64,000 bases of DNA, taken from positions 1 through 64,000 of the forward strand of contig ML210201.1 of NCBI GenBank assembly GCA_004369085.1, written 5' to 3'. The notes under the pieces are model-generated. The model was given only the letters and a program-made list of their open reading frames with translations, ran no database searches and was not told where the DNA came from. Below, one piece after another: positions 1 through 11,186 of the stretch. This stretch comes from Coprinopsis marcescibilis. Taxonomy: Eukaryota; Basidiomycota; Agaricomycetes; Agaricales; Psathyrellaceae. Made by a program: the position numbers and the translations under genes. Numbering within the stretch: the stretch's first letter is position 1; each line of letters begins with the position of its first letter.

Positions 1-538
1 GCAGGCTGGTTGCGTTGTCGGAAACGTGGTGACGTGGCGTCCAAAGATCGTGAAACGACGGAGGGACTTGCGCATTCGAGCTGATAGCTTGGGAATTGCC
101 ATCGGCTGTCGTGGCTTATAGGGTGGTAGAGAGCATTCCATGATGTGAGAATCGAGAGAGAGGAGAGGAGGATATTTGGTTTAGGTGCTTAGTGAGGTAA
201 AAGGAGATTTGGGGCGATTTCGATGCAGAAAATTGGTATGTTGTGGTGCAGATTCCTCACTAGAGTGTTAATCAAGTGGTTCTGAGCTTTAAATGAGCTT
301 AACGGCGACAGAGAGTGCCCGAAACTCGTCTGTGGCCGGAACGATGGTGGTGGTTGTTGTTGTTGTTGTTGTTGTTGTTGTTATTATGTGTTATTTGCTT
401 TGTATAACTTTCGGTGCAAGATTCGATCTATCCCCAAAATAACGACTACGCAAAAACCATACAAGAAGCCCAGAAATTAAAATCCAAATGAGAAAACAAA
501 AACTTTTCCTTGACTCTCGCAATAAATGCAAAATATAT
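1..538. other. Intergenic left edge
   Basis: I see no convincing coding exon here. The stretch is mixed sequence with one trinucleotide microsatellite, described separately, and ends at the 3' side of a minus-strand tRNA gene. It could be the upstream or downstream flank of a gene lying outside the window. Confidence 0.5.
352..382. repeat. (TTG)n microsatellite
   Basis: About ten uninterrupted TTG/GTT trinucleotide units follow a GGTGGT lead-in. The tract is noncoding in the models proposed here and likely to vary in length between strains. Confidence 0.9.
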
Positions 539-609
539 ACACCCAACGGGAATCGAACCCGTGCCGCTTGCTTGGAAGGCAAGCATGATAACCACTTCAC
601 CATGAGTGT
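539..609 (-). tRNA. tRNA-Gly (anticodon TCC)
   Basis: On the minus strand the 7-bp acceptor arms ACACTCA and TGGGTGT pair fully, with one G-T wobble. The anticodon arm CTTGC-CTTCCAA-GCAAG presents TCC, which reads GGA glycine codons. The T arm carries GGTTCGATTCC with a standard T loop. The gene is 71 nt and has no intron, which is normal for eukaryotic tRNA-Gly. The D-arm segment GTGAAGTGGTTATCA matches the RNA polymerase III A box. It lies head to head with the phosphodiesterase gene, about 155 bp upstream of that start codon. Confidence 0.95.
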
Positions 610-764
610 GCTTGACAAACTTTGCCACACGATCGAGCTGCCGGACCGCGACTTGGACCAGTGTTCTGGCACAGCACAAACCCAGCTTGTCCTCGTCGAA
701 CCACTGTAATATCGTTTTCCAAGGTCCACACTTTCTACTTATACGATTCCTCCAGTCCCAACAA

Positions 765-2837
765 ATGTTTCTATCGCGCTGGGCGACGCGCAGTCATTCC
801 GGAGAACCACAAGAGGAAGAGCGAGACGGTCTGTTACCCCAGCCGGCAACGCTCTCTGGAAGTGATAAACCTGTCTCGGACTCCCACCGACAATGTTCAA
901 GCTACCCACTGAAGAAGGCTGCGACGAACTTTGTTTATTTCTTGGGTGTAGCAGCGGCTGGGTATCTCCTGTTCAACGGTAGCAGGAATGGATTTTCTGC
1001 CCCCCTGGGCCAGCAAATGCCTTCAAGTCCCTATATGTTCTCCGGAGACACCACAAAGTCCAACGGAACCCATGACTTCAAGCGAACTGTGGTGATGGTA
1101 TCTATCGACGGTTTGAGGTGGGCGCAATGTCTAAGTATTGACAATTCAGTGTATCTGACTGTTGTGAATGTAGAGCAGCTTATCTCGACCGAGGACTGAC
1201 ACCTCATTTGTTGGACATTAGCAAGAAGGGCCTTCGTGCAAAGGCGATGAGGCCAATTTTCCCTGTGAGTATACCAAATGCCTGAGCAGTCTCTGAAGCC
1301 TGACCAATCTGCCTCTTAGACTCTAACCTTCCCGTGAGCAGTCTTAAATTACAACACATCCAACTCAGGACTTATGGCAAACCCTTTGTAACAGCAACCA
1401 CTGGGCCCTAATGTACGTTCACGTCTTACCGATGCCCTGCGAAACTAACACATACCATAGGACTGGCCTATATGCTGAATCCCATGGAATTGTCGCCAAC
1501 GTACGCATCTTTGCATCGACAGTTACCCCACCTTAACCCTGAATTCCTCAGAATTTCTGGGACCCTGTCCTGAAAGAAGAATTTCAATACAACAGGATCA
1601 AATCAGCATGGAAGCCAGATTGGTGGCTTGGTGAACCCGTTCGTCCCCTTCTACTTTGCCGAATCACCCATGTTCCAACGAAGTTATAACATAGATGTGG
1701 GAGACGGCCGAACGAGCAGGTGTGCCAACCGCCAACTTGATGTGGCCCGGTCCTCCCAAGACCATGTCCAATGCGTCGTCGACCTATTTCGTTCCTTGGA
1801 AGGTGGGGTTGACGGTCTGTGATGAATATCTCGTTGCTTATAGTTGATGCAGGATCGTGTATCTCTCGGCGAGAAGTTGGATCAGATCCTCCATTGGATT
1901 GATTTGCCATTGGAAGAACGGCCGCAACTCATCGTAGGCATGTACTCTCTCATCTCGTTGGTGTCCATTTCTGAATGTTTTGCTTCACAGCATACGAACC
2001 ATCTCTTGACCAAGCAGGTCACGCAACCGGACCAAACTCAAAGCGAGTCAATGTATGCACAACATCTCATATGTGGGACCAAAGCCCTAATATGCTATTC
2101 AGGAAACTCTTGTCAACGTGGACCTTTTCGCCAAACACCTAACTGAAGCCCTCGGCGCTCGCAACCTAAACGCCATCGTCGACATCATCTTCGTGAGCGA
2201 CCATGGCATGACCGACACCAGCCATCCTGAATTAATCTACCTTGACGACCTTATCGGGTTGGACGGGGTCAATGCCATTACTCACGCGGATGGTTGGCCC
2301 GCCATGGGCCTGCGATTCCGCGAGGACACCAACGTCACGCAGCATCTCAATGCGCTCGTCGAAGGCTCAGCACGGCACCCGGACAAATTTGACGTTTATA
2401 CACGGGAGAATATGCCGGAGAGGTGGCATTTTTCTGACAACGAGAGGATTGCGCCGATTTATGTTGTACCAAAGATTGGGTATGTATTGACGACAAAGGC
2501 GATCGGTGAGACGGGGATGAACAAGGGGGTGAGTATTGTCCCTGTGAGCCCTGTAGTCCCATCTGACTTTCCCGTTTAGAGTCACGGATATGACAACGGT
2601 GCACAAGAAATGCACGCCATGTTCGTTGCGCATGGTCCCTTTAGCTATCACGCCAAATCACTTGCGAACGGGAACCGGCCGCGCAAGATGGGTTGGCACA
2701 CTGCTTGCGAAGATACCTACATCATGGACACCTTTCAGAACGTCGAAATCTATAACCTCGTCATGAAGCTGCTGGGAATAGACAAGGCTTCCGCTCCCAA
2801 CAACGGCACAGTCGGATTCTGGGATCAATATCTGTAG
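765..2837 (+). CDS. Type II membrane nucleotide pyrophosphatase/phosphodiesterase (NPP family)
   Basis: Predicted to hydrolyse nucleotide phosphodiester or pyrophosphate bonds on the outer or lumenal face of a membrane. A hydrophilic N-terminus is followed by one hydrophobic segment near residues 55-70 (NFVYFLGVAAAGYLLF), giving a type II anchor. Alkaline-phosphatase-fold metal and catalytic motifs occur in order: VSIDGLR, TFPNHWALMTGLYAESHG with the nucleophile threonine, DQAGHATGP, SDHGM and SHGYDN. This is the set of the NPP family (yeast Npp1/Npp2, animal ENPPs). About nine short introns are needed. Two exons are tiny (1320-1333 and 1395-1412), and the intron 1938-1990 only keeps the DQAGH motif in frame if it uses a GC donor. 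The start at 765 was chosen because upstream in-frame sequence overlaps the tRNA. The stop codon ends at 2837. Confidence 0.9.
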
Positions 2838-2944
2838 ACAGGCTTAACACCCGCATACCACTAGAATATATAATTTTAATTTCGGAATTGGGTCCAACGA
2901 TGGTGGTAGAGAGCATTGGATTGATATGTATACAGTTTCGCGGA

Positions 2945-4201
2945 TTACAACTTTGGTCCTTCCACACCTAGGCTGACCCTCTTGGCATTGTTCATGTTGA
3001 CCTCGATGGGGACTGTCAATGCCATTTGGGTTGCGGTGGCGAGGCAGATCTGCTTCTCCCTCCAACCCTCTTTGATAGGCCTTTCACCGATGTTCGAAGG
3101 GGCGCTCCAGACCTCGACGTAGATATCGTGCCGGGATTGGGGATTGCTAATGAATCTCCCAGAGGAGTATATCCCGGCTGTCCTCTGTGAGTGTTCTAGG
3201 CCGAGCATGCAGATAGGGAACTTGAAATCGACTGCAAGAGTCATGGTGGGGAACCAGCTGGAGCCAATGTAAGCGGGAGCCTGAGGGACGATGATTGTCG
3301 TACTCACCTGACCCCAATGTTCCCTCGCTCTTCTCTGGGAAGAAGGGAGATTGTGTTTGAAAACATGTCTACCAGGAATGGGATGTATATATTTGACAGC
3401 TTTTCGGTTGGCGTTTTGAATTCGAACCAGGCTGCCCATTCGAGGCCGCTGCCGCCCACTGAGTTGGGAGTCGCGCGGTTGGGGTGGGTGGGGTTGTTTT
3501 TCTGGATGGTTTCCAGGTCATATGCCCAGCCGACGTTCTTGCTGAAGTTGGTCATTTTGTTGGACAGGGGCATGGGTTTGGCTTCGGAGGGATGTGAATA
3601 GATGGGGACGCGACGTGCATATGGAGAAGGGGCTTTCAAAGTTATTCCTTGTGCGTCGTCGGAAGGCGAGTTCACGCCAAATATCGCGTGTGCAGTAATT
3701 CGTAGGCCATCCTACGTTATCTATTAGCGTGATTCGGTCTTGTGGTCGGGAGATTGTCCACGTACTTGTTGAACGAAGTCTGCAGTGAGGTTGGTGAAGC
3801 CTTTGCCGGCCTTCAAAGTTTTTACCCTAACCACGAATGGAGCGGACGGGGTTGTCGGTCTCAGGAAGTGTGCTGAGATGTGGAGGGGGTCAACATGACT
3901 AGTCGACACTTGGTGTTGGATACAAGCCTCCAATACCAAGGCCAACACGTATCCTGGTTGGCATTGGTGAGAGATCGCTTGACCAGCATCGCCTGGTGTC
4001 CTTCAGACTCACCACCACACGGTACGCTGAAAGAAAGACGTCAGTTCCAGCAGGAGAAAGTATGTCAACCTCCACCCACTTCCCAATATTCCAGGTGGGG
4101 TCAATAATCCCTTCGTATGCCGCGGTTCTTCCACTGTTGGCGGAAGCTGCGTCGTCGGAGGCAACTGTGCGAACCTTCACTGCATCGTTGTAGGGTGCCA
4201 T
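2945..4201 (-). CDS. Thioesterase-like hotdog-fold protein
   Basis: Recognised as a member of the fungal thioesterase-like superfamily, a double hotdog related to acyl-CoA thioesterase II. It probably hydrolyses an acyl thioester, with unknown substrate. The N-terminal hotdog shows the helix context NIGNVPCGGYVLALVLEAC, then a strand motif RPTTPSAPFVVRVKTLKAG and DFVQQDGLRITAHAIFG. The second half has WFEFKTP and WFPTMTLAVDFKFP. Joining NIG to GGYVLAL needs a 14-nt exon at 4013-4026 bounded by a CTTTCAG acceptor and a GTGAGT donor. Later introns split after DFVQQ and after the GNIGV segment. The gene converges on the phosphodiesterase gene with a gap of about 107 bp. No targeting peptide is obvious. 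Confidence 0.8.
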
Positions 4202-4745
4202 TTCAAGTTGGAAGGGTTAACGGGTAACTGCAAGGACATGGTGGCCATTCAAGAGCGAAAATATGTAACATCCGAGTCAGGGGCGGCGCCTATTCCCGGT
4301 AACCTTCTGTTGACAGTAACCGAGTCCGTGATTACGGTGCTGCCAATCCAAAGCAGAACTCGCTGAAATAGCATAGATTGCTACAAACGCAATATAAATG
4401 GCGTTAAAAACGTACAAATGGTCGACGAATCCATCTATTCTCACCAAAAAGTAATGGTTGCCGTCTCTGTCAGACGTCGTCGTGATCATGTTGACACGGC
4501 ATTCCCTATTAGTGGCGGTTTTGTGACAAGACCGCCTCCACAGCTTTTCAGCGCTACCCATCATCCCTGCTTTCGACCTCAGTTCTGTACTTTTACATTC
4601 TAACCGCCATTCTTTTCTCTTATGACAATATACTCCATTCTTTTGTAAACTGAACGTATCGCAGCACTGGACTGAGCACAGCCAACCCGCAAAACACCGA
4701 CACCGAGCCCAGAAGATACCTGTCAAATTTTCCCTATTCAATTCA

Positions 4746-6242
4746 ATGCCAACACGAAGGACGATACCGCTCATCAATGAGCACGAACTACAGCCTAGAA
4801 ATGGCACTCCGGGCCACTCTATATCGTTATCCGACCTTCCACCACCAGAGAAACCCAAGAAGCCATGGTATTACCGTTTGCCGTTAGTCGGTAAGTGATA
4901 CACCGTTAGCTCAAGAATTTTTTATGAAAACTGGCTTCCCGCAGGTACTATTGGCTTTATTCTAGCACCTCAGCCATCGATTCTATGGGTTTTAGTGCAC
5001 CACCATCTGCAAACTTTGAAGAAAACCCACATCTTTCTGATTCATTTAGTTGTGATATACACACTCAACTTAATGATAATGGCTTCACTCTACGTCTGTG
5101 TCACAAGAGACCCAGGGCCAGTGACTCTAGAACCAAATCAACAGGAAGATTATGCGGGTGATGACGACGAGGATGTTGGACTTACGGAGGCTCTAATGAG
5201 TGGAGGTGGAGAAGACGATTTCATGAAGCCGGGAAGGTGGTGCCGAACGTGTTGGGTGAGTGCTATGCATTACGAGCTTGTTCACTTTTTGTTCAAACGC
5301 TTGCATAGGCACCTAAACCTGAGCGAGCTCACCACTGCTCTGTGTGCGATCGCTGTGTACTAAAGATGGGTATGTGTACAGCCTTATCTTGGAATGAGTC
5401 GGTCCTCACCTGCCAAAGATCACCATTGCCCTTGGTTAGGCGCAACATGCATTGTATGTACCATGCTTTTCAAACCGAATAGAGAGACTCAAATCGGTTT
5501 AGGGTCATAGAACATACCCCGCATTCGTTCACTTCCTCACATGTATCACGATCCTGGCTATCTACATCACTACAATCTGTGTGAACGCGGTGATATGGTC
5601 GTTTAGAAACCCTTTCGAAGTGGTACGTGTCCCTTGAACATACAGTGCTGCTTTAGCAACTTACATAGGTTCAGATCAACCCAGTAACACCTATCCACGA
5701 ATTTGCAGTGGTCGTGTATGGAGGAATGTTTGCAGTTGTCATTGGTCCATTTGCCGCATACCACTACTATCTAATCTCGTGAGTCTTTTGCTCGCTTTGC
5801 TCGCCTTGAAATGCTGTTAACTCGTTGTTACAGGACGAACCAAACGACTCTCGAAAACATCTCGCCGTTCATGCTCTTGCGTCACCTCCCACCTCTTCCT
5901 CGTTCAGGGCACGGTCTGTCAGACCCACCGCTTGAGCCTGAACTATCATATCATCAACGACGCGCCGTCAAGGACGCACACGGAAAAGTGTACATGTATG
6001 ACGTCGGCTGGAAAAAGAACTGGGCCCAAGTCTTTGGATGGGATACCAGACGTGGATGGATTGAACGAATTCTATATGGAGGCGCTTCGTGAGTAGCTAC
6101 TGTCACTCTCATTTGTATCATGCACGTGGCTGAGATTGGACAAAGACCAGGAGATGGACGTTATTTCCCCCGGAACCCCCGGTCAGAAGCGATGCTTGCT
6201 AATCTTGCATCTGAATTAGTGAAATTGGACAGAAACGCCTGA
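4746..6242 (+). CDS. DHHC-type protein S-palmitoyltransferase
   Basis: Integral membrane enzyme that transfers palmitate to cysteines of substrate proteins. After a basic, proline-rich N-terminus come two membrane helices with the lumenal or loop segment VTRDPG between membrane and zinc finger (the family DPG motif). Next is the cysteine-rich domain AHHCSVCDRCVLKM followed by DHHCPW, with the catalytic cysteine in DHHC. Two more helices follow (AFVHFLTCITILAIYIT and VVVYGGMFAVVIGPFAAYHY), then the TTxE motif in NQTTLENI. An intron falls exactly between KM and DHHC. At least six introns are needed. The acidic linker DDDEDVGLTEAL before the zinc finger is unremarkable for fungal Pfa enzymes. 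It resembles the Pfa3/Pfa4 group, but I cannot decide which. Confidence 0.92.
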
Positions 6243-7160
6243 ACCCGTTCTTTGCTAAACTATACATTACTCATCTAATCTTTCACCTCGGTTTCGGAGC
6301 TTTATGTCGATGAAATTCACGGAATTCATGGAAGAATTCGTTGGAGCCGTGGCCACAAGCTTAAGCTTTGGTCTTGTTAGGCGCAATGGTCACGGTTATG
6401 ATACGCGAAGACGCCATTATTGCGTTCTCAGTTCACGGCGAGAGTATATATTCCCTGCCCCTCCGTGGCGATTACCTCTTTTCCCTTCATGTGTAATGAC
6501 CATCTATTCCCTACATCTCCAGGATCTGCACCGACCATTTTTGCTCACCTTGCGTTCACACAGGGGTTCGCTGACATTGAATTACCCCACGCTAGACCGT
6601 TCTCGGACCCGCCTGAAGCCCATTTATTCTGTATTCGAACCCAAACGATATTTCAACCCTCTTTTACAGCGCCGAACACGAATCTCCGGGTCTTTTGAGG
6701 TCGTTCTGATTATGCATCTGCTCACCTGAGGGAACACCGTCGCACGTGTTGCTTACCGATGGCCGTCCAACCAATTATGGTGGCTCGTTGGTGGCATGTT
6801 GGTAAGGTCCAGATCGCATCTATACCTCCCCAAAGGAAACATCGCCTTACCGTTTGGCCATTTTTAGATCCGAAGAACAGTTCCTGGCACTTGCGTGACG
6901 CATCGAAGGCCTCAGAGATTACAGCATTTATGGTTCTCCGTACACTCAGCCAGAGAGCCAGGGTCACTGCTTTGTTCTGATTGGCCCTCCTACTCTCGAA
7001 CTGGCTGACGTCATGTAATGCGTGACCTGGCGCTGGGGCCTGTCCATATAAGAACGGAACTGAGAGGGTGCTTTCTGGCTAAACCTGGAGCGGGCAACTC
7101 TCGATTCTGTCGCCCTTGTTTTCTCAGATTTTTCCTGCTTTTTCTTATACTGTCGTGACC
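6243..7160. other. Intergenic region and egt1 upstream sequence
   Basis: About 0.9 kb between the palmitoyltransferase stop and the egt1 start. Short open frames at 6304-6729 have no recognisable domain or splice logic, so I read them as noise. The final 200 bp look like the egt1 promoter, annotated separately. Confidence 0.5.
6980..7052 (+). promoter_or_regulatory. egt1 core promoter with CRE palindrome and TATA-like box
   Basis: A reverse CCAAT element (ATTGG) lies at 6980-6984. A perfect cAMP-response-type palindrome TGACGTCA lies at 7006-7013, and a TATA-like TATAAG at 7047-7052, about 110 bp before the egt1 ATG. TGACGTCA is the classical binding site of ATF/CREB-type bZIP factors such as fission yeast Atf1, which act in stress responses. 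Control of egt1 through it is inferred from position only. Confidence 0.5.
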
Positions 7161-10100
7161 ATGCCTGTCGAAATTATCGACGCCCATACTGCCTCGCAGG
7201 ATGGCATACCGACTTTTGACCTCTCAAAGCAGATTGTGGACGGACTTTCTCGGCCTGTGGGAGAGAAAGAGATGCCCACCATGTTGCTGTACGATGAGAG
7301 AGGATTGAGGTTGTACGACGACATCACGACCGCTGCCCCAGAGTACTATTTGTTCGGAGCTGAGGAGGAAATCTTGAAGAACCATGCCGATGAGATTGTC
7401 AGGAGCATGCATGGGCATCGCTCTGGGCATGGAAATCTCATAGACGAAGTCGTCCTAGAACTCGGTGCAGGGTATGTTACTTTCTTGGTAGCTTTTGGTC
7501 CCCGGCTCACCAGTCCACCCACCCAGTGCTTTACGCAAGACTTCTCATATTCTGCTCGGCCTCTCGCGCTATGTAGACGACTCGAAGACGACGTCTCCAA
7601 TCACATATTACGCCCTCGACCTTGAAAAGCGCGAACTGGAACGCACCCTGGGCGAAATTGAGGCCTCCGACATTGGACGCCGTCTTGATGGCAAGGTCGC
7701 AACAAAAGGCATATGCGGTACATACGACGACGGCCTCAAGTTTATCGAGAACGGCGGACTCGTCCAGGGCGATAGGGGCGGGTTCTCGTCTGCCTTCGTC
7801 GACGGTTTCAACGCCCGCGGCGGTTCACCAATCTCGAGTGACTCTTCAGAGAGCGATTCCGGCTCTGAACCTCCCAGCTCAGAGCCCTCGAGCGCGGCCG
7901 GATGCCAACCAGAACTTCTCCATATCATGTTCCTCGGCTCTTCGATAGGTAACTTCCCCCGGGAAGATGCAGCTTCATTCCTTCGTTCACTTCCATTACG
8001 ACCCGGTGTTGGCGATACGCTTTTGCTCGGCCTGGACCACGATAACGATAAAGGGAAGATAGAAGAAGCGTATAATGATCGCAATGGGTACACCAAGCGT
8101 TTCATTATGAACGGCCTCAAGAACGCCGGTCGGACTTTGGGCGATGACCATATGTTCGATGAAGACAAATGGGATTATGTGAACTATTACAATGCTGTAC
8201 GTTTGGATTGCCCACATTTTCGTGTCCCTGAAAGTTTACTGATCGTCGTTTCAATATAGGCTGAACGTGAGTTCTCAAGCGAGCGTTTCATTTGCCGAAC
8301 TGTTCTAACCTTTGACTCAGGGCGGCACGAAGCGTACTTCAGGTCCAATTGTTCTCAAACTATTACAGTTCTTTCCGACAAGAAGGAATTCACTTTCGTG
8401 GAGGACGAGATGCTCAAGATCGAGGAGTCTGTCAAGGCACGTCGTACTGTTGCAATAAGCTCCAGTTCATTCTAACTCGCAACACAGTACTCAGAAGTCG
8501 ATGCATACACCCTCTTCTCCAATGGCAACCTTCGACCTATCCAAAGGTGGACCGATAGCAATGGACAGTACTCCTTGTGGCTTTTGGAACGTCCACCGAT
8601 CAGCTTCCCCCTGTTGCATACCCCCGGGCCTGTAAAGCGAGTTGGACACACCGTTGAACCAGCCACACCATTCGGTTTCCCCGCTCGAGCGGAATGGGAA
8701 AATGTATGGGAGCTCTGGAATTTGGTCACACTGGGCATGATCCCACCATCGATGCTCCATGAAAAGCCGATCGATTTGAGGCATATCTGTCTCTTCTACT
8801 TTGGCCACATCCCGACCTTTTTGGATATACACTTGTCGAGATTGTTGAACGAGCCACACACAGAACCTGAGTCGTACAAGGTATGAGATTTCCGGTAATT
8901 CGTCTACAATTCGTTCTGACGTCGCGTTGTATAGTACATTTTTGAGGTTAGCGGAACATTTCAAACCTTCTTAATATGCTTGATTCTCAACCCGTTGATA
9001 GCGCGGTATTGACCCCGACGTCGAGGATCCCACACAATGCCATGTAAGCTTCATCGGAATTACCGCCTGACGGCTCCAGATTGACCCACCCCTAGCCTCA
9101 CTCTGAAGTACCGCAGGAGGAGGCGGACTGGCCAACCCTGAATGCCATCCTTCAATTCCAAGCACGAGTCCGACAGCGAGTCAGGAGACTGTATGACGAC
9201 TTGGAATCTGGGAGGGTCACCTTGACGCGCAGAATCGCACGCGTATTGTTCATGACCTTAGAACATGAAGCGATGCACGCTGAAACGTTGCTCTACATGC
9301 TGATCCAACGTGCAGGTAGCGGTACCCTTCCGCCAAGCGGCTTTACCGCTCCCCACTGGGAGTCTCTTGCGCAATCATGGGATGCCGCGCCTGTTCCGCA
9401 GGAGAAGACTATTCGTCTTGGTCCTGCTACGATTTCTCTAGGACATGATGACGATGAAGAAGAGGATTCCAGTGACACTGACCCTGCACATATTGCCCAA
9501 CACGAGTTTGGTTGGGACAACGAACATCCCAAGCGGGAACTTGTGGTCAAAGAATTTGCGATCGAGTGGAGGCCTGTCAGCAACGGCGAGTTCTATGCAT
9601 TCTACAGTGGGGAAGGGAAGGGCAAGATTGAGTTGCCAGCGAGCTGGGTCGCAGAGGATGGTGTCATGAAGGTGATTATTTTACCTCAATCCAATGCCCT
9701 GCCATCTAACTTCTAGACCTGATAGGTTCGAACGCTCTACGGTCCAGTTGACATGGAAATCGCCTATAACTGGCCTGTGATTACCTCTTACAATGATCTT
9801 TCTACCTATGCCACTGTGAAAGGAGGACGGCTTCCAACCGAACCAGAACTTCGATTGTTCTACGATAAGTTCGAAGCAGGGTACGAAGGAGGCGCGAACA
9901 CTGGCTTACGCAACTGGCACCCCGTTCCGTACGTCCGATTTTCAGCCTCTTCTTGGTCAAAGCGTTGACTTTTATGATTCCAGCGCGACCACCGGGCTGG
10001 CCAGAGGCCATGGAAGAGGGTCCAACGGAGGGGTGTGGGAGTGGACATCTACCACCCTCGACAAGGTTGACGGCTTCCGTCCTTCGAACTTATATCCAGG

Positions 10101-10322
10101 TTATTCCATGGATTTCTTCGATGGGAAGCACCAAATCGTGGTATGTATCCATTCAACTGACTCTTCCCTTTGCCAACTTGTCTGACGGTTCTGCAGTTGG
10201 GTGGCTCCTACGCGACCATTCCTCGTATTTCCGACAGAAGGTCTTTCCGCAACTGGTACCAGAGAAACTATCCCTATGCATGGGTTGGCGGCCGTATCGC
10301 CTATGACCTCCCCAATAACTGA
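7161..10322 (+). CDS. egt1: Ergothioneine biosynthesis protein Egt1 (EgtD-EgtB fusion)
   Basis: Bifunctional fungal enzyme: an EgtD-type domain trimethylates histidine to hercynine with S-adenosylmethionine, and an EgtB-type domain joins hercynine to cysteine as a sulfoxide with oxygen and iron. The N-terminal methyltransferase shows LYDERGLRLYDDI, the SAM motif LELGAGALRKT split by an intron, FLGSSIGNFPRED and the end motif IEESVKYSEVDAY. The DinB-like domain contributes LRHICLFYFGH and LEHEAMHAETLLYM, the HxxxHxE iron site. The C-terminal FGE-sulfatase-like fold shows GGRLPTEPELRLFYD, GGVWEWTSTTLD and GGSYATIPRISDRRSFRNWYQ. Protein length is about 880-890 residues, the usual size. A serine/acid-rich insert sits within the methyltransferase domain near 7833-7905. 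The intron 8437-8487 has a GC donor. Egt2, the next pathway enzyme, is not in this window. Confidence 0.97.
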
Positions 10323-11186
10323 CTTCGTTGCAACCATATGCTTTATCACTTCCTGTGTGGCTCCTCCGTCTTACCGTAAGCCATGTAAATCAGCTTGATT
10401 CTATCATACGTCATGTACGATTTGAGTGTACAATTTGAGAATGAAGAGAGTATTCACCAGCGCTCCGCTCTATCAAAGCATAAAACGTGAGATTGGTCGA
10501 GATGAAAACTGGAGAGGGGAGTGCCCAAATCGGCTGATTCTCAAGCTGAATGTTTAAGCTGAAACCCTTCGGCGAACAAGCCTTCATTTAGGATCCAGCA
10601 TGATGCATGATCGATGATTACATAATGATTGATTGATCGCGGAAGCATTGTCAAGTGTGGCTCCAATGTTGCCCTACTAATAATTCAGATTGAGTACTCC
10701 TAGGTACTCCTCTGCTACAGTGCACTCACCACTCAAACCTTGCATACATGGGCGGTGCGAAACGTAGAACTCCGACCAAATTGAAAGGCCTGTAGCGATC
10801 ACGATGTGGGACTGTTCAGGTCGAGACGAGCTCCTCAAGTTTTACCGCGACGTTGCCGGGTTTTAAGGTGAAGGCGAGGGGCTCCGTCAACATCGCGTCC
10901 ATTTTCTGACCATAGTAAGTATGTCTGCCAATGGAGGTGACAACCGCAGCCCAATTTGATATAAATCTCTAGGAAACTAGGAAGAACATTGCATTGGCAA
11001 CATCAACGTCTCACGATATTTCGTGTCCAAGAATAATACGGCTGCGAAGAGTTCTTGATACGTCCAGCTGCTACAAAAACAGGGTACGAGATTAAGATGT
11101 TTCTCTCCGGCCCCACCCAACTCTGAGTTCTCCCTTCTTTCCACAGGACCACTCTCTACAGATCTGTTACCACGACATTGCTCACG
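10323..11186. other. Intergenic region
   Basis: About 0.86 kb with no supported exon on either strand. It holds the 3' flank of egt1 and the upstream region of the next gene. Nothing repetitive stands out. Confidence 0.5.

Noticed and set aside
6304..6729. 141-codon open frame between the palmitoyltransferase and egt1 genes
   Set aside because: Composition is unlike a protein, there is no domain and no splice logic, and the right part is close to the egt1 promoter.
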